This document shows, piece by piece, positions 50,506-60,689 of a DNA stretch of 64,000 nt. The stretch lies in contig WGMU01000016.1 in the NCBI GenBank assembly GCA_016124895.1, positions 19,489 through 83,488 on the forward strand, written 5' to 3'. The first letter of the stretch is position 1. Each line of letters begins with the position of its first letter. Both the position numbers and the translations under genes were made by a program. The DNA is from a bacterium (GTDB taxonomy: Bacteria; Planctomycetota; Planctomycetia; Planctomycetales; Planctomycetaceae). The notes beneath the pieces were generated by a model. The model saw only the letters and a program-made list of their open reading frames with translations. It made no database searches and was not told the origin of the DNA.

Positions 50506-50737
50506 TGCTGCGTCCCTGAGTCTGAAAATCCCGCCTGGCGGGCTGATTGCAACGGCGGCGGTCATGCTGGAAGATGCCGCCCCTTTCGAGGTGGACCTGC
50601 CGTCTCGTTCACTTGGATCGCGAACTTGTTTAACGCCCAGCCGCAGGCGCCCGCAACCAGACGAATCGTCTACTGTCGGGTCGCCGGCGTCTGTGACTGA
50701 TCGTTAAACGATTCTCCTCAACATAGAAAAACGAATC

Positions 50738-52219
50738 ATGGCCTCAATGCAGGAACGGCTGGAAGCCGCCCGTCTGGAAAAGCTGCAGAAGATTGAAGAA
50801 CTCGGTCACGACCCGTGGGGACAGCGGTTTGATGACCACATCGCGATCCGCGACGCCCGCGAGAAGTGCCCGGAAGAATCCGGCGTCGAAGGCGAAACCG
50901 TTCGAGTCGCTGGCCGAGTCATGGTCCGGCGCAAGGCTGGGAAACTGCGCTTCTTCGAGATCCAGGACTGGAGCGGCAGAATTCAGTTGCTGTTCAGCCG
51001 TGGCGACCTGCCGGAAGAACAGTGGGAATTGATGGGGGCTATCGACGACGCTGACCTGATCGGCATCGACGGCCATATGAAGCGGACAAATACCGGCGAA
51101 GTATCGATCTTCGTGACGAAGCTGACTGTGCTGTGCAAGTCGCTGGCTCTGCCACCGGAGAAATTCCACGGTGCCAAAAACGTCGAGATGCTGCTGCGGC
51201 ATCGGTACATCGACCTGATCTATAACGAGGGTGTGCTCGACCGCATGTTGCAGCGGACGAAGATCATCTCGTCGATCCGCCAGACACTCAGCGGACACGG
51301 CTTCGTCGAAGCGGAAACGCCAGTGCTGCACGCGATCGCCGGTGGTGCAGCGGCTCGGCCGTTCATCACGCATCACAACGCGCTGGACATCCCGCTGTAT
51401 CTGCGGATCGCTCTGGAGCTGCACCTCAAGCGGCTGATGGTCGGCGGCGTCGAACGTGTTTACGAAATCGGCCGCGTGTTCCGGAACGAAGGCATCGACG
51501 CCACTCACAACCCGGAATTCACGATGATCGAGCTGTACCAGGCGTACGGCAACTACGAGACAATGATGGACCTGACCGAGGAGATCTTCGCCAACGCGGT
51601 GAAGTCGGTCAGCGATTCAATGGTGCTGCAGTGGGGCGACAAGGAGATCGACTTCACGACTCCGTGGAAACGCTGCAAATACGCCGACCTGTTCCGCGAG
51701 CACGCCGGCTGCGACATGACCGATCGCGCCGCCGTGCTCGAAGTTGCGAAGAAGCTGCACATCGAAACGGAAGGCGTTCACCCGGACGTGCTCGTCAACG
51801 AAGTCTTCGAGGCAACCGTCGAAGACGCCCTCGTCGGCCCGGTCTTCGTGATCGACTACCCGGCGTCGATGTGCCCGCTGACCAAGCGGAAGCAGTCCGA
51901 CCCAAGCATTGCCGAACGGTTCGAGCTTTTTATTCACGGCATGGAACTGGCCAATGCCTACACCGAGCTGAACGACCCGCGCCTGCAGGAAGCCACCTTC
52001 AGCCAGCAGCTTGAAGGACTGCCGGAAGAAGACTCGATGGCGAAGATGGACCACGAGTTCATTCAGGCGCTGAAAGTCGGGATGCCCCCGGCAGGCGGCC
52101 TGGGCATCGGCATCGACCGCCTGATCATGCTCCTGACCAACAGCCGCAGCATCCGCGACGTCATCTACTTCCCGCTGCTGCGTCCCGAGAGTGCGACTGC
52201 TGCTGAGACAGAAGAGTAA
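50738..52219 (+). CDS. lysS: Lysyl-tRNA synthetase, class II
   Basis: The 493-residue cytosolic enzyme charges tRNA-Lys. An N-terminal OB fold ([23 protein letters not shown], about 50-75) is followed by class II catalytic motifs: HRYIDLIYN, motif 2 [19 protein letters not shown], and motif 3 [13 protein letters not shown]. The signature residues for LysRS binding ([14 protein letters not shown] [10 protein letters not shown]) are present. Length matches bacterial LysRS. No clear ribosome site precedes the ATG. The gene is unlinked to other translation genes here. Confidence 0.97.
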   Translation: MASMQERLEAARLEKLQKIEELGHDPWGQRFDDHIAIRDAREKCPEESGVEGETVRVAGRVMVRRKAGKLRFFEIQDWSGRIQLLFSRGDLPEEQWELMGAIDDADLIGIDGHMKRTNTGEVSIFVTKLTVLCKSLALPPEKFHGAKNVEMLLRHRYIDLIYNEGVLDRMLQRTKIISSIRQTLSGHGFVEAETPVLHAIAGGAAARPFITHHNALDIPLYLRIALELHLKRLMVGGVERVYEIGRVFRNEGIDATHNPEFTMIELYQAYGNYETMMDLTEEIFANAVKSVSDSMVLQWGDKEIDFTTPWKRCKYADLFREHAGCDMTDRAAVLEVAKKLHIETEGVHPDVLVNEVFEATVEDALVGPVFVIDYPASMCPLTKRKQSDPSIAERFELFIHGMELANAYTELNDPRLQEATFSQQLEGLPEEDSMAKMDHEFIQALKVGMPPAGGLGIGIDRLIMLLTNSRSIRDVIYFPLLRPESATAAETEE

Positions 52220-52679
52220 AGAAATCGTGGGCAGTCTGCAGGAAACAATGGGCGCCACTGCAGGCTCGTCCGCCAGTGTTTAAACGTCGCGTGAGCACAC
52301 CGTGCCGCGCAAGCCAGCAGTGCCACCCAGCCGAGTTGCCGGACTGAATTGTCTTGCGCTCGGGCCACATGTGGATGTCGCCTGTCAAAGCGAATTGAGT
52401 TGTCAATGCAACCAGGACGTTGAGAAAGACACAGTGGGAATCTGCGATCTGTATCGTCTGGTTCCAGAAGGTGGAATGACCAGCGGTCTTTATCTGCCGT
52501 GTTATCGGGCCGGCTTGTCGATCAGACTGAGAACTCGCCGCTGCTGTGCGATTTCGATTCGGCTCTGACAAACTTCTTACAAATCTCTGACAGGCTGCTG
52601 ACCACTCAAGTGGCGATACCAGTTTCAATGTGGCCGTTGTGACGGGGTTACTGGTGTCCTCTCGAAACGGAGACTGGCC
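52220..52679. other. Gene-free gap between lysS and the VWA gene
   Basis: No supported gene in 460 bp. The segment cgcaagccagcagtgccaccc near 52309-52329 resembles one arm of the palindrome at 57436-57509. The final 20 bases hold the ribosome site of the VWA gene. Confidence 0.45.
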
Positions 52680-54179
52680 ATGAAAGCGGTAGTCTGGAAT
52701 CTGATGCTGGCGGCGGTGGTGGCGTTGACGGGGGCTGGTGAGGCGGCGGCGAAGGGGCCTCGGCTGGGGCTGGATGTTTCGCCGGCGAACGGTGTGCTCA
52801 AAGCGGGAAAGAAGCAGACGACGTTTGTGCGTGTTGGGCTCGACGGCTTCAAGCTCGAACGTAAGCAGGAACGGTCACCGGTTAATCTGGCAATCGTGCT
52901 CGACAAGTCCGGCTCGATGCAGGGCCACAAGATCGAGCAGGCGCGGAAGGCGGCCATCGACGCGATCGGGCTGCTGGGGCCGAACGATATCGTTTCGGTC
53001 GTGACGTACGACTCGACGGTCAGCGTGCTGGTCCCGGCAACAAAGCTGACGGAACCGGCAAGCGTGATTGCAAAGATTCAGTCGATCAGACCGGGCGGAA
53101 ATACAGCTCTGTTTGCTGGCGTCTCGAAAGGCGCGGCCGAGGTTCGCAAGTTTCTCGATCGCGAGCACGTCAACCGGGTCATTCTGCTGTCGGATGGTCT
53201 GGCGAACGAAGGGCCGTCGTCGCCTGGTGAGCTGGCGGCGTTGGGAGCGTCGCTGCTCAAGGAAAATATCAGTGTCACGACGCTCGGTCTGGGGCTCGGA
53301 TACAACGAGGACCTGATGACACAGCTCGCTCTGCAGAGCGGTGGCAATCACCACTTTGTCGAGGACGCCACTCAACTGGTCGCCGTCTTCCGCAGCGAAT
53401 TCGATGACGTGCTGTCTGTCGTCGCGCAGGAAGTCGACGTGAAGATCACGATCCCGGAAGGCATTCGGCCCGTCCGCGTGCTGGGCAACGAGGCCGACAT
53501 CAACGGCCAGAAGATCGTGACGCGGATTGCTCAGATTTACAGCGAGCAGGATCGCTACCTCGTCCTGGAACTGGAGATTCCGGAATCGCTCGCAAACAAC
53601 AACATCGATACCTCTAAATTGCTTTACATGCAGCCTCGCCTGGAAGCGAATGACGCGGCCCGCCACGGGCAGCGACAACTGGTAACCGTCGAGGTCTCGT
53701 ACACGAACCTGAAGACGAAGGCGACCGACCATCTGCAGGCGACAGCGTCAGTGAGTTTCAGTGATGACGACGAGGCTGTTGCGCAGAGCGTCAACCGCGA
53801 CGTCATGACGGACGTGGTGTCGCTGATCTCCAGCGAACAAAACAAACTGGCGACCAGTTACCTCGATGCAGGTAACTTCGCCGCCTGCCGAGCAACGCTG
53901 CAGAAGAATGCGGACTTTCTGGCGACGAATGCGGATGCTTACAAATGCCCCGACCTGAAACTGCTGGAAGTTCAGAATCTGGAACAGTTGAAGCGGCTGG
54001 AGGGCGTGAACAGCCTGAGTGCTCCGGCCGCCAACGCCGCCCGGAAAGGGATGCGGTTCTACCAGAACTCGGTCGACCTGCAGCAGAAAGCGGTACCTGC
54101 ACCGAGTCTGCAGCCAGCGGCGAAAACTCCGTCTGAGAGTGGGGCAGCTCAGTCAGGATCTGCTTCTGTGAAACGTTGA
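52680..54179 (+). CDS. Secreted von Willebrand factor A (VWA) domain protein
   Basis: The 499-residue product has a signal peptide (1-24, ending EAAAKG-like AGEAAA), with GGAG upstream. A VWA domain spans about 68-240 with the complete MIDAS: D75-x-S77-x-S79, the Thr of GGNTALF and the Asp of LLSDGLANEG. So it should bind a divalent metal and a protein or matrix ligand. A beta-rich region and a helical tail with repeated Ala/Gln follow. It lacks a C-terminal membrane helix or sorting signal, suggesting release to the periplasm or outside. The small secreted gene comes 121 bp later. Confidence 0.92.
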   Translation: MKAVVWNLMLAAVVALTGAGEAAAKGPRLGLDVSPANGVLKAGKKQTTFVRVGLDGFKLERKQERSPVNLAIVLDKSGSMQGHKIEQARKAAIDAIGLLGPNDIVSVVTYDSTVSVLVPATKLTEPASVIAKIQSIRPGGNTALFAGVSKGAAEVRKFLDREHVNRVILLSDGLANEGPSSPGELAALGASLLKENISVTTLGLGLGYNEDLMTQLALQSGGNHHFVEDATQLVAVFRSEFDDVLSVVAQEVDVKITIPEGIRPVRVLGNEADINGQKIVTRIAQIYSEQDRYLVLELEIPESLANNNIDTSKLLYMQPRLEANDAARHGQRQLVTVEVSYTNLKTKATDHLQATASVSFSDDDEAVAQSVNRDVMTDVVSLISSEQNKLATSYLDAGNFAACRATLQKNADFLATNADAYKCPDLKLLEVQNLEQLKRLEGVNSLSAPAANAARKGMRFYQNSVDLQQKAVPAPSLQPAAKTPSESGAAQSGSASVKR

Positions 54180-54300
54180 GTGCTGGCCCGTCAGCCGGTC
54201 GAGCGCTCACGTGGTGAAACGCTCGACCGGCCGTCGCGATTCAGTCCCGTCTTCTGAGCTCGTTTCTTGAACTCGTCTCACTGCCACACAGGAGTCCGTC

Positions 54301-54819
54301 ATGTTGAGAGTTCCGGTTATTGCGATGGCGTCGATTGCGGCACTCGTTCCGCTGGCTGCAGGATCCGCCGAACAGCCCAAAACACTTATGACGCGCATCA
54401 TCGAATGGCGTTACCCCGATGCTCAGATCAGCGGGGCGACGATGAGTGATGTGGCGACAGTTGACGACCAGGGCGTCAGGACGGAGCCGTCGATTCAATG
54501 CAAGGCGCTTCTGACAACGGCTGACCCGATCGACAAGGTGTTCGACTACTACCACTCGAAGCTGACAAAGAAGGCAGCCGCGACAACGCCGGACAAATCT
54601 GTGGCTCCGTTGCCAGGCAGCCCGGGTCGCGCGGTGACCTTCCACAGTGATACGGAGGGGCGACCGGTCAGGATTCACGTCATCTCGATCATCTCAGAGC
54701 GAATGTCAACAACTCTGGTTTTGAGTCGAGCGACTGGAGAATCGAAGACACACATCGCGTGGTCGCAGTACGAGAGATTCAATGTCGCTCCCGAAAAGAG
54801 TGAGCTGACCGTCGAATGA
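54301..54819 (+). CDS. Small secreted protein, unknown function
   Basis: No family is recognised. The 172-residue product has a signal peptide (about 1-22) and an AGGAG ribosome site close to the ATG. The mature part mixes a helical stretch (KVFDYYHSKLTKKA) with beta strands (RAVTFHSD, RIHVISIISERMSTTLVLSRATG). It lacks Cys after the signal and shows no repeat. It lies between the VWA and histidine kinase genes on the same strand and may be cotranscribed with the VWA gene. Confidence 0.65.
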   Translation: MLRVPVIAMASIAALVPLAAGSAEQPKTLMTRIIEWRYPDAQISGATMSDVATVDDQGVRTEPSIQCKALLTTADPIDKVFDYYHSKLTKKAAATTPDKSVAPLPGSPGRAVTFHSDTEGRPVRIHVISIISERMSTTLVLSRATGESKTHIAWSQYERFNVAPEKSELTVE

Positions 54820-55005
54820 CGTATCTGCGGTGACGGGGATTCGGAACACGACGAGCAACGGTCAGAGCCAGCAGCTCTCGCAGGAGCAACGAATGGGCCT
54901 GTCGGTGAGCGCTCGCGCGATGCTCGACGGTTGCCGACGGTGCCTTTTCTGTTCGAAGCCTGCTCGTCTGGAACGCGTCCGGTGGGACCGTCATAGTCTG
55001 TGGCT

Positions 55006-56685
55006 ATGAGACTTCGCCCGCTCGTCCTGCTGCTGGTGATTGCAGTGCTGCCCGTCGTGCTGATGACGTGGGCGGCTCAGCGACTGGCGGCGCGCGAATC
55101 CGAAGCGTTGCGTCAGCGGTTGCGGCAGTTAATGGAGAGCCGACTGCTCGATGCAAATGCCGGCATCGCCGCTCACTTCGACCGGCTGGCAACCGACCTG
55201 CGCCGCGTCACGGCCATTGATCATTACGACGTCGATTCGCTGCGGGAGACTGGTCGAAGCGAACCGAGGCTATTGCAGTTGTTCGTGCTCAGCCCGACTG
55301 GCGAGCTGCGGTACCCGCATCCGGCGGAAGCGCTGAACGCGACCGAACGAAGTTTTCTGCTGCGAACCTCGACGATGTTTACCGGGCGTGATCTTGAAAG
55401 TGCAGTGGCTCTCGCCACAGAACACGGCGAGAGCGGCAGCGGAAAGCGGGAAGCCGAAGCCGTCGCCCCCGGTCAGCAGGAAGCTCCGTCCGGACTGCCG
55501 GCGGTTGCGGCGCAGTCGGGAGTCAATTCCGGCCAGACAGACGCATCATCCGGCTGGTTTGTCTGGTACTGGGAGCGCGGGCTGAATCTGATTTTCTGGC
55601 AGCGGCGACCGTCAGGACACGTTGTCGGAGCGGCGCTCGAACGGGCTCGCTGGATGTCCGATCTGCTGGCTGAGTTGCCGGAAACGCGGGCTGATTCCGA
55701 CAGCAAAAGCCCGGACCTGTCGACTCAGATCCGGCTGGTGAACTCGGCCTCGGCGTCGATGTATCAGTGGGGCAGTTTCGAGACGGGGGCATCGGCCGAA
55801 CCACTCTGTGAAGTCGCTGTCGCGGCGCCACTGGCTTCGTGGCGGCTCCAGTGCTTCGTGCCGGACGAGCAGTTCGCCGTCGGTGCCGGGCGGAGCGCAT
55901 ACGTCGGCCTGGCAGGGGGGTTGCTGGCTGTTGCGGTCGCTGTCGCCGCGTGCGCCGTATTGCTGTGGAAGGATTATTCACGCGACATGCGGCAGGCGAC
56001 GCAGCAGGTCAGCTTCGTCAATCAGGTGTCGCACGAGTTGAAGACACCGTTAACGAACATCCGCATGTACGCCGAACTGCTCGAACGCGATCTCGACACG
56101 CTGGACGCCGAAACGGCTCTGCGGTCGCGCCAGCGACTCGAGGTGATCCTCGGCGAGGGACAGCGGCTGAGTCGGCTGATCGGCAACGTGCTGACGTTCG
56201 CGCGGCAGCAGCGCCGCACGCTTGAGCCGCGACCGGTAGAGGTCGTCGTCGATGATGTTCTGAACCGAACACTCGAACGCTTTCGGCCGTCGCTGGAAGA
56301 ACTGCAGATCGAAGTCTCAACTGAGTTGTCCGCCGCCGCGCCGGTGCGCATCGACGCGGACTTTCTGGAGCAGATCGTCGGCAACCTGATCAGCAACGTC
56401 GAGAAGTACGCGGCGAACGGGAAATCACTGCGGATCAGCAGCCGCCTCGACGACGGTCGCATCATCGCCGACGTGGCCGATACCGGGCCGGGGATCCCGA
56501 AGGCCGACCGCGACCGTGTGTTCGCACCGTTCGTACGCGGCTCGAACGATATTCGCGCCGCGGCGGGAACGGGCATCGGGCTGTCGATTGCGCGGGAACT
56601 GGCGCGGCTGCACGGCGGCGATGTGACGCTGCTGGATTCTGTGACCGGCTGCGTATTTCGCGTCGTCCTGCGAAGCGGAGGCTGA
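55006..56685 (+). CDS. Membrane sensor histidine kinase
   Basis: ATG 55006 gives 559-560 residues. A GTG six bases earlier is also open. One helix at about 4-20 and another at about 297-322 (LAGGLLAVAVAVAACAVLLW) flank a roughly 275-residue extracytoplasmic sensor with no recognised fold. HisKA follows with H343 in VSHELKTPL. HATPase_c motifs are NLISNVEKYA (N box), DTGPGIP (G1) and GTGIGLSIARELARLHGG (G2). The response regulator starts 9 nt after its stop, so the two act as a pair. The signal is unknown. Confidence 0.95.
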   Translation: MRLRPLVLLLVIAVLPVVLMTWAAQRLAARESEALRQRLRQLMESRLLDANAGIAAHFDRLATDLRRVTAIDHYDVDSLRETGRSEPRLLQLFVLSPTGELRYPHPAEALNATERSFLLRTSTMFTGRDLESAVALATEHGESGSGKREAEAVAPGQQEAPSGLPAVAAQSGVNSGQTDASSGWFVWYWERGLNLIFWQRRPSGHVVGAALERARWMSDLLAELPETRADSDSKSPDLSTQIRLVNSASASMYQWGSFETGASAEPLCEVAVAAPLASWRLQCFVPDEQFAVGAGRSAYVGLAGGLLAVAVAVAACAVLLWKDYSRDMRQATQQVSFVNQVSHELKTPLTNIRMYAELLERDLDTLDAETALRSRQRLEVILGEGQRLSRLIGNVLTFARQQRRTLEPRPVEVVVDDVLNRTLERFRPSLEELQIEVSTELSAAAPVRIDADFLEQIVGNLISNVEKYAANGKSLRISSRLDDGRIIADVADTGPGIPKADRDRVFAPFVRGSNDIRAAAGTGIGLSIARELARLHGGDVTLLDSVTGCVFRVVLRSGG

Positions 56686-56694
56686 CGGGCAGCG

Positions 56695-57378
56695 ATGAAG
56701 ATCCTGATTGCTGAAGACGATCGACTGACGCGCGAGGGCCTCGTCGAAGTGCTGCGCGACGAGGGCTACGACGTTGTTTCCGCACCCGACGGAGGCGCGG
56801 CCGTGCGCGAGTTTCGATCGAGTCGGCCGGATTTCGTCTGCCTTGACATCATGATGCCCGACCAGAGCGGTTACGAAGCCTGCCGCCAGATCCGCGCCGA
56901 GGTTCCGGACATTCCGATCATCTTTATCAGTGCGAAGTCAGAAGAGATCGATCGGTTGGTCGGATTCGAACTGGGAGCCGACGACTTTATCGCGAAGCCG
57001 TTCGGCGTCCGCGAAGTCGTCGCCCGCGTGCGTGCGGTCGCTCGCCGCTGTTACAGCCGCAAGGCTCCGCTGGCGTGCGAGTTTCAGATGGACGATCTGC
57101 ACATCATCCCGGCCGAACTGCGCGCCCGCCGCGGGGAAACGATTATCGAACTCAGCCCCCGCGACATCACCATCCTGCAACTGCTGCACGCGAATTCCGG
57201 TCGGGCACTCGACCGCAACACGATCTTCAATCACGCCTGGGGCGAGGATTATTTCCCGAACAGTCGAACGCTCGACCAGCACATCTCGCAGTTGAGAAAA
57301 CGCATCGAACTCGACCCGCGGCGTCCACGCATCATCCAGACGGTGCATGGAGTCGGGTATCGGTTTGACGCGGAGTGA
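56695..57378 (+). CDS. Response regulator, OmpR/PhoB type
   Basis: The 227-residue regulator has a receiver domain with E7-D8-D9, phosphoacceptor D51 in CLDIMMPD, S79 and K101 in IAKPF. A winged-helix DNA-binding domain (about 125-225) ends in the conserved RTLDQHISQLRKRIE and IIQTVHGVGYRF. It should be phosphorylated by the adjacent kinase and bind DNA as a dimer. The kinase stop and this start are 9 nt apart. No direct-repeat binding site stands out upstream. Confidence 0.96.
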   Translation: MKILIAEDDRLTREGLVEVLRDEGYDVVSAPDGGAAVREFRSSRPDFVCLDIMMPDQSGYEACRQIRAEVPDIPIIFISAKSEEIDRLVGFELGADDFIAKPFGVREVVARVRAVARRCYSRKAPLACEFQMDDLHIIPAELRARRGETIIELSPRDITILQLLHANSGRALDRNTIFNHAWGEDYFPNSRTLDQHISQLRKRIELDPRRPRIIQTVHGVGYRFDAE

Positions 57379-57435
57379 ACAACGCTCCTGACTCAAAGTC
57401 GTAAGTAGGTTTTCCAAAACGTGCTCAGACGCCGA

Positions 57436-57509
57436 GTACCACTGCTGGCGTGCCATCAGTGCTCGCTGATCAAGAGCCCCAGCACTGCCGGACAAGCCGG
57501 CAGTGGCAC
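57436..57509. repeat. Imperfect palindrome with 9-bp inner hairpin
   Basis: Outer arms gtaccactgctggc (57436-57449) and gccggcagtggcac match at 12 of 14. An inner perfect stem cactgccgg/ccggcagtg (57483-57491, 57497-57505) has a 5-nt loop. It lies between convergent genes, so it may end both transcripts. A similar unit occurs near 52309. Confidence 0.6.
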
Positions 57510-57522
57510 CGTGGCGCATCGA

Positions 57523-57894
57523 CTACAGCAGGAATACGGCCACGGCAACAGCAGCCAACGCGAGGAGAATGACGCCGAGCAGGATGGGCAGGTAGATGCG
57601 TGGCGGGATGTTGGACGGATCGTCGTCGTCAGTGATGGAAAGCCCGCTGCAATCGACGATCCATTCAGGAAGGTGACCGAAACAGGTGTAAACCAGGCCG
57701 AGCACGACACCAATGCCAATCAGGATTTGCGTCCGCAGATTCCCGACACCCGCCACAATTGACCAGGCGAGCAGCGCCGCCAGCAAGACGGCCAGAATTC
57801 CGGCTGCAAGTCGTTTGCCTGTCATTTGAGCGCGTCGTTTGGTTCCACAACTTGAGACATGGGCAGCACGAAAGCGTGGTCCCAAGGTCACCAT
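57523..57894 (-). CDS. Small membrane protein, translationally coupled, unknown function
   Basis: No family is recognised. The 123-residue product has three predicted helices (about residues 29-50, 56-70 and 100-123) and an acidic loop (SITDDDDPSN). The ATG at 57894 overlaps the stop of the lipoprotein gene upstream (ATGGTGA). GGAG is 8 nt before it, so coupled translation is likely. An internal ATG (57825) lacks a site. It probably forms a unit with that lipoprotein. Confidence 0.65.
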   Translation of the reverse strand: MVTLGPRFRAAHVSSCGTKRRAQMTGKRLAAGILAVLLAALLAWSIVAGVGNLRTQILIGIGVVLGLVYTCFGHLPEWIVDCSGLSITDDDDPSNIPPRIYLPILLGVILLALAAVAVAVFLL

Positions 57895-58364
57895 GCTTTG
57901 AACTCCAAGTTCAGTTCATCCTCAATATGTCGCAGCGAACCTGGTGGCCGTTCGAGTAACTGCGTCACTTCATTCAGCGACAGTTTTCTGCCAGAGCTAC
58001 CTCGCCGTTCCGGATGTGGAACCTCGGTCCAGTAGGTGCCGTCGTCCTCTACGATGAACTGAAGGGTCACGCCTTCCGAGTCGACAACGCCAAGGAAATC
58101 ATCCTTGTCGCGAAGGTGTTCGTTAAATGCCGTTCGGATCTCAGAGGGGCTCATCCTGATCGGTGATTGAGACTCAACTGTCTGGCCTGTCGAATAACAG
58201 GTGTAGAACACAGAGAACGGCAAAGGGGGACCAGCACTTGCGTTCGATGTTGCAGATGGACGAGCGTCGCTTTCGATCTCATCTCGGTTGTCCGCACTAT
58301 CGCCAAAACAACCCGTGACAATGAGCAGCAAGAATACTTTCCAGATGCGCAATACCTTAAACAC
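57888..58364 (-). CDS. Small lipoprotein, unknown function
   Basis: The 158-residue product has a lipoprotein signal peptide ending LIVTGC, followed by an acidic linker. The C-terminal domain of about 100 residues carries mixed strands and helices (TLQFIVEDDGTYWTEVPH) and ends LNLEFKAW. No family is recognised. It is the first gene of a two-gene minus-strand unit with the small membrane protein, which overlaps its stop. Confidence 0.6.
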   Translation of the reverse strand: MFKVLRIWKVFLLLIVTGCFGDSADNRDEIESDARPSATSNASAGPPLPFSVFYTCYSTGQTVESQSPIRMSPSEIRTAFNEHLRDKDDFLGVVDSEGVTLQFIVEDDGTYWTEVPHPERRGSSGRKLSLNEVTQLLERPPGSLRHIEDELNLEFKAW

Positions 58365-59043
58365 TTAATCGCCCAACAAGATTCTTCGCGACGGCCCTGT
58401 CGTTCATGCAGAGCCTGAGCTGGTTTATCTCTCTCGGGCAGGTGAAGCAAGTACACGGAAAGCCTGACGGATCTTCGCAGGATATCGGCTGGCGCGGAGC
58501 CCCTCGTGGCTGTGGCGATTGAATCAGGTGGCGGGATATCGATGTGGCTGCGGGCTCCTCGTCGCTGCTTGACTTCTGATTCGCGGCTGTTATTTTTCCG
58601 CGTTGCTGAGAACCCGGATGGGGCGTGCGTTGCGCGGTCGGTTCGGGTCCCACATTCACGCGGCGTTGGACTCCGTGGCAGGTGGCTGCCATGGAAGAGA
58701 CGCAGGTTTCAGGTGCTCAGGTCTGGTGACAGCCGGTCAGAGCCCTTGGAAGGTTGCCTTCATGTGAGCAGTTGACGGCACACATCCTCCTCATTCGTGA
58801 GGGCTGAAGGAGCGGTAATCCTGTGTTACCGCGTGAGTCGGCAGTTCCCGGTCGGGGTGTCGGCGTGAAAGTGGGATCAGTCCCACTTTTTTTATTGCCT
58901 GTACGGAAGCACGAAGCGAGGCCCGCCGGCTGCGGCTGGGGTTCGCCATTACGGATTCCCGGAGTCATCTTCTGCAGGAGCAAAGGGCTGCTGCGGTTGA
59001 CCGTCGGATCAACCGGTCACAGCACGCGTCTGGAAGGACGGTA
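58365..59043 (+). other. Long structured leader region upstream of nusA
   Basis: No supported gene in 679 bp, and no rimP, which precedes nusA in many bacteria. The part from about 58600 to 58893 is unusually rich in hairpins. A CCTCA-TTCG-TGAGG stem with a UUCG loop lies near 58787-58801, and gcggtaa/ttaccgc at 58812-58832. The intrinsic terminator at 58868-58893 follows. A TTGACT (58569-58574) with TATTTT 16 nt later may be a promoter. The region may encode a small RNA or an attenuated leader for nusA. Confidence 0.4.
58868..58893 (+). terminator. Rho-independent terminator upstream of nusA
   Basis: A perfect 9-bp stem aaagtggga/tcccacttt with a 4-nt loop (tcag) is followed directly by a run of T. 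It is the clearest intrinsic terminator in the window. Its position, 150 bp before the nusA ATG and inside a gene-free leader, suggests a terminated small RNA or an attenuator. Confidence 0.85.
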
Positions 59044-60546
59044 ATGAACGGTTCTGAAGTACTACGAGTCGTCGACGCGATTCATCGCGACAAGAATATC
59101 GACAAGGAAATCGTGTTCGAGGGTATCGAACAGGCGATCCTTTCGGCGGCGCGCAAGCACTACGGCGAGGATTACGAACTGGAAGTCAAAGTCGATCGCA
59201 CTCATGGCGAACCGACGATTACGTGCAACGGCAGTGAACTTCCGCCCGACGATCTGGGCGACATCCTGGGCCGCGTGTCCGCTCAGACCGCCAAGCAGGT
59301 GATGATCCAGAAGATTCGCGAAGCCGAACGCGATTCTCTGTACGACGAATTCGACGCGCTGAAAGGGGAACTGGTCAGCGGTCCGATCGTCCGATTTGAA
59401 GGCGGCGCCGCGATCGTCAGCCTTGGCAAGGTCGAAGCCGTCCTGCCGCGCAGCGAGCAGATTCCCGGCGAGCAGCACCGCACGAACGAACGCGTCCGCG
59501 CCGTCGTGCTGGAGGTCCGCAAGGCCGGCAGCCGCGTCAAAGTCATTCTCTCACGCAGCCATCCGGAACTGGTGCTGCGGCTGTTCGAGACAGAAATTCC
59601 GGAAGTCGCCGAACGCGTCATCGAGATTCGATCGCTGGCCCGCGAAGCCGGTTACCGTTCGAAGGTCGCCGTTTCGTGTATTGATACGAAGATCGATCCC
59701 GTCGGCGCCTGCGTCGGTGTTCGCGGGTCGCGGATTCGGAACATCGTTGACGAACTGTCGGGCGAGCGGATCGACATTGTCCGCTGGAACGATTCGCTGC
59801 AGGTGCTTGTGCCAAACGCGATGCAACCGGCCGAAGTCGAGGATGTCATCCTCTGCCCGATGCTCGGCCGCGTGATCGTGCTCGTGCGTGACGATCAGCT
59901 TTCGCTGGCGATCGGCAAACGCGGCCAGAACGTGCGGCTGGCGTCGAAGCTCGTCGGATGGGACATCGAAGTGATGACTCAGGCGGAACTGGACGAGCAG
60001 CTTGAAAAGTCGGTGATGGCGTTTTCCGCGGTCCCTGGTATTGAAGACGAACTTGCCGAAGCACTCGTTTCTCAGGGTTTCTTCAGCTTCTACGATCTGT
60101 CAGTTATCGAGCCGGATGAACTGGCCGAACTCGGTGGCCTGACGCAGGAGCAGTGTGACGAGATCGTCGACTTTGCCGATAAAGAGTCGGAACGTCTGGA
60201 AGCGCTGGAATCTGAACGGAAGGCTGAAGAGGCTCGGCTGCGGGCGATTGAACGCGAGCAGCAGGAAATCGTCGAAGTGAATGCGGGATCGCGTGCCGGT
60301 CTCGAAACGGCAGTCGAAGAGTCTGCCAGTGCAGACATCGCGGAGGATGCCGCCGCAGACGAAACGGAAGCAGACTCGGCTGAAGCCGTTGACGAAGCTG
60401 GTGGTGAAGAGGCTGCTGCGGACGCTGGCGAGGAGGCCGGCAACAAAGCGACTGGCGAGACGGACGATGAACGATCCGTCGACGCTGTCGAAGAATCGGG
60501 TGAGGTTGCTGCGGCCGAATCAGCGTCGACCGAATCGGAGTCCTGA
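59044..60546 (+). CDS. nusA: Transcription termination/antitermination factor NusA
   Basis: The 500-residue protein has the NusA N-terminal RNA polymerase-binding domain (about 1-125). The S1 domain follows (about 131-200, [25 protein letters not shown]). Then come two KH domains: [26 protein letters not shown], and [19 protein letters not shown] with its GxxG loop. A helical AR-like segment follows. It ends in a long acidic, Ala/Glu-rich tail (about 420-500), beyond the usual C-terminus. It controls pausing and termination and is the first gene of the nusA-infB-rbfA operon. A terminator lies in its leader. Confidence 0.97.
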   Translation: MNGSEVLRVVDAIHRDKNIDKEIVFEGIEQAILSAARKHYGEDYELEVKVDRTHGEPTITCNGSELPPDDLGDILGRVSAQTAKQVMIQKIREAERDSLYDEFDALKGELVSGPIVRFEGGAAIVSLGKVEAVLPRSEQIPGEQHRTNERVRAVVLEVRKAGSRVKVILSRSHPELVLRLFETEIPEVAERVIEIRSLAREAGYRSKVAVSCIDTKIDPVGACVGVRGSRIRNIVDELSGERIDIVRWNDSLQVLVPNAMQPAEVEDVILCPMLGRVIVLVRDDQLSLAIGKRGQNVRLASKLVGWDIEVMTQAELDEQLEKSVMAFSAVPGIEDELAEALVSQGFFSFYDLSVIEPDELAELGGLTQEQCDEIVDFADKESERLEALESERKAEEARLRAIEREQQEIVEVNAGSRAGLETAVEESASADIAEDAAADETEADSAEAVDEAGGEEAAADAGEEAGNKATGETDDERSVDAVEESGEVAAAESASTESES

Positions 60547-60689
60547 CGCTGGACGCCTGGATTTTCTTAACGGAAATACTGTCAGATACCTGCCCGTCTG
60601 CGGTGCATTGTCGCATCGGAACCGAGGCAGAACGGTCGGAAAATTCAGCGGGCCGCACTCCCGGGTAACCAGAGAGTGATTGGAGATCG

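Noticed and set aside
58640..58675. Short T-loop-like sequence (ggttcgggtccca) suggesting a tRNA
   Set aside because: The T stem does not pair, and no acceptor or anticodon arm can be drawn around it.
58365..58893. RNase P RNA, tmRNA or SRP RNA in the nusA leader
   Set aside because: None of the conserved core sequences of these RNAs was recognised.
58823..59044. 73-codon frame just before nusA, possible RimP remnant
   Set aside because: It covers the terminator hairpin and the protein shows no resemblance to RimP.
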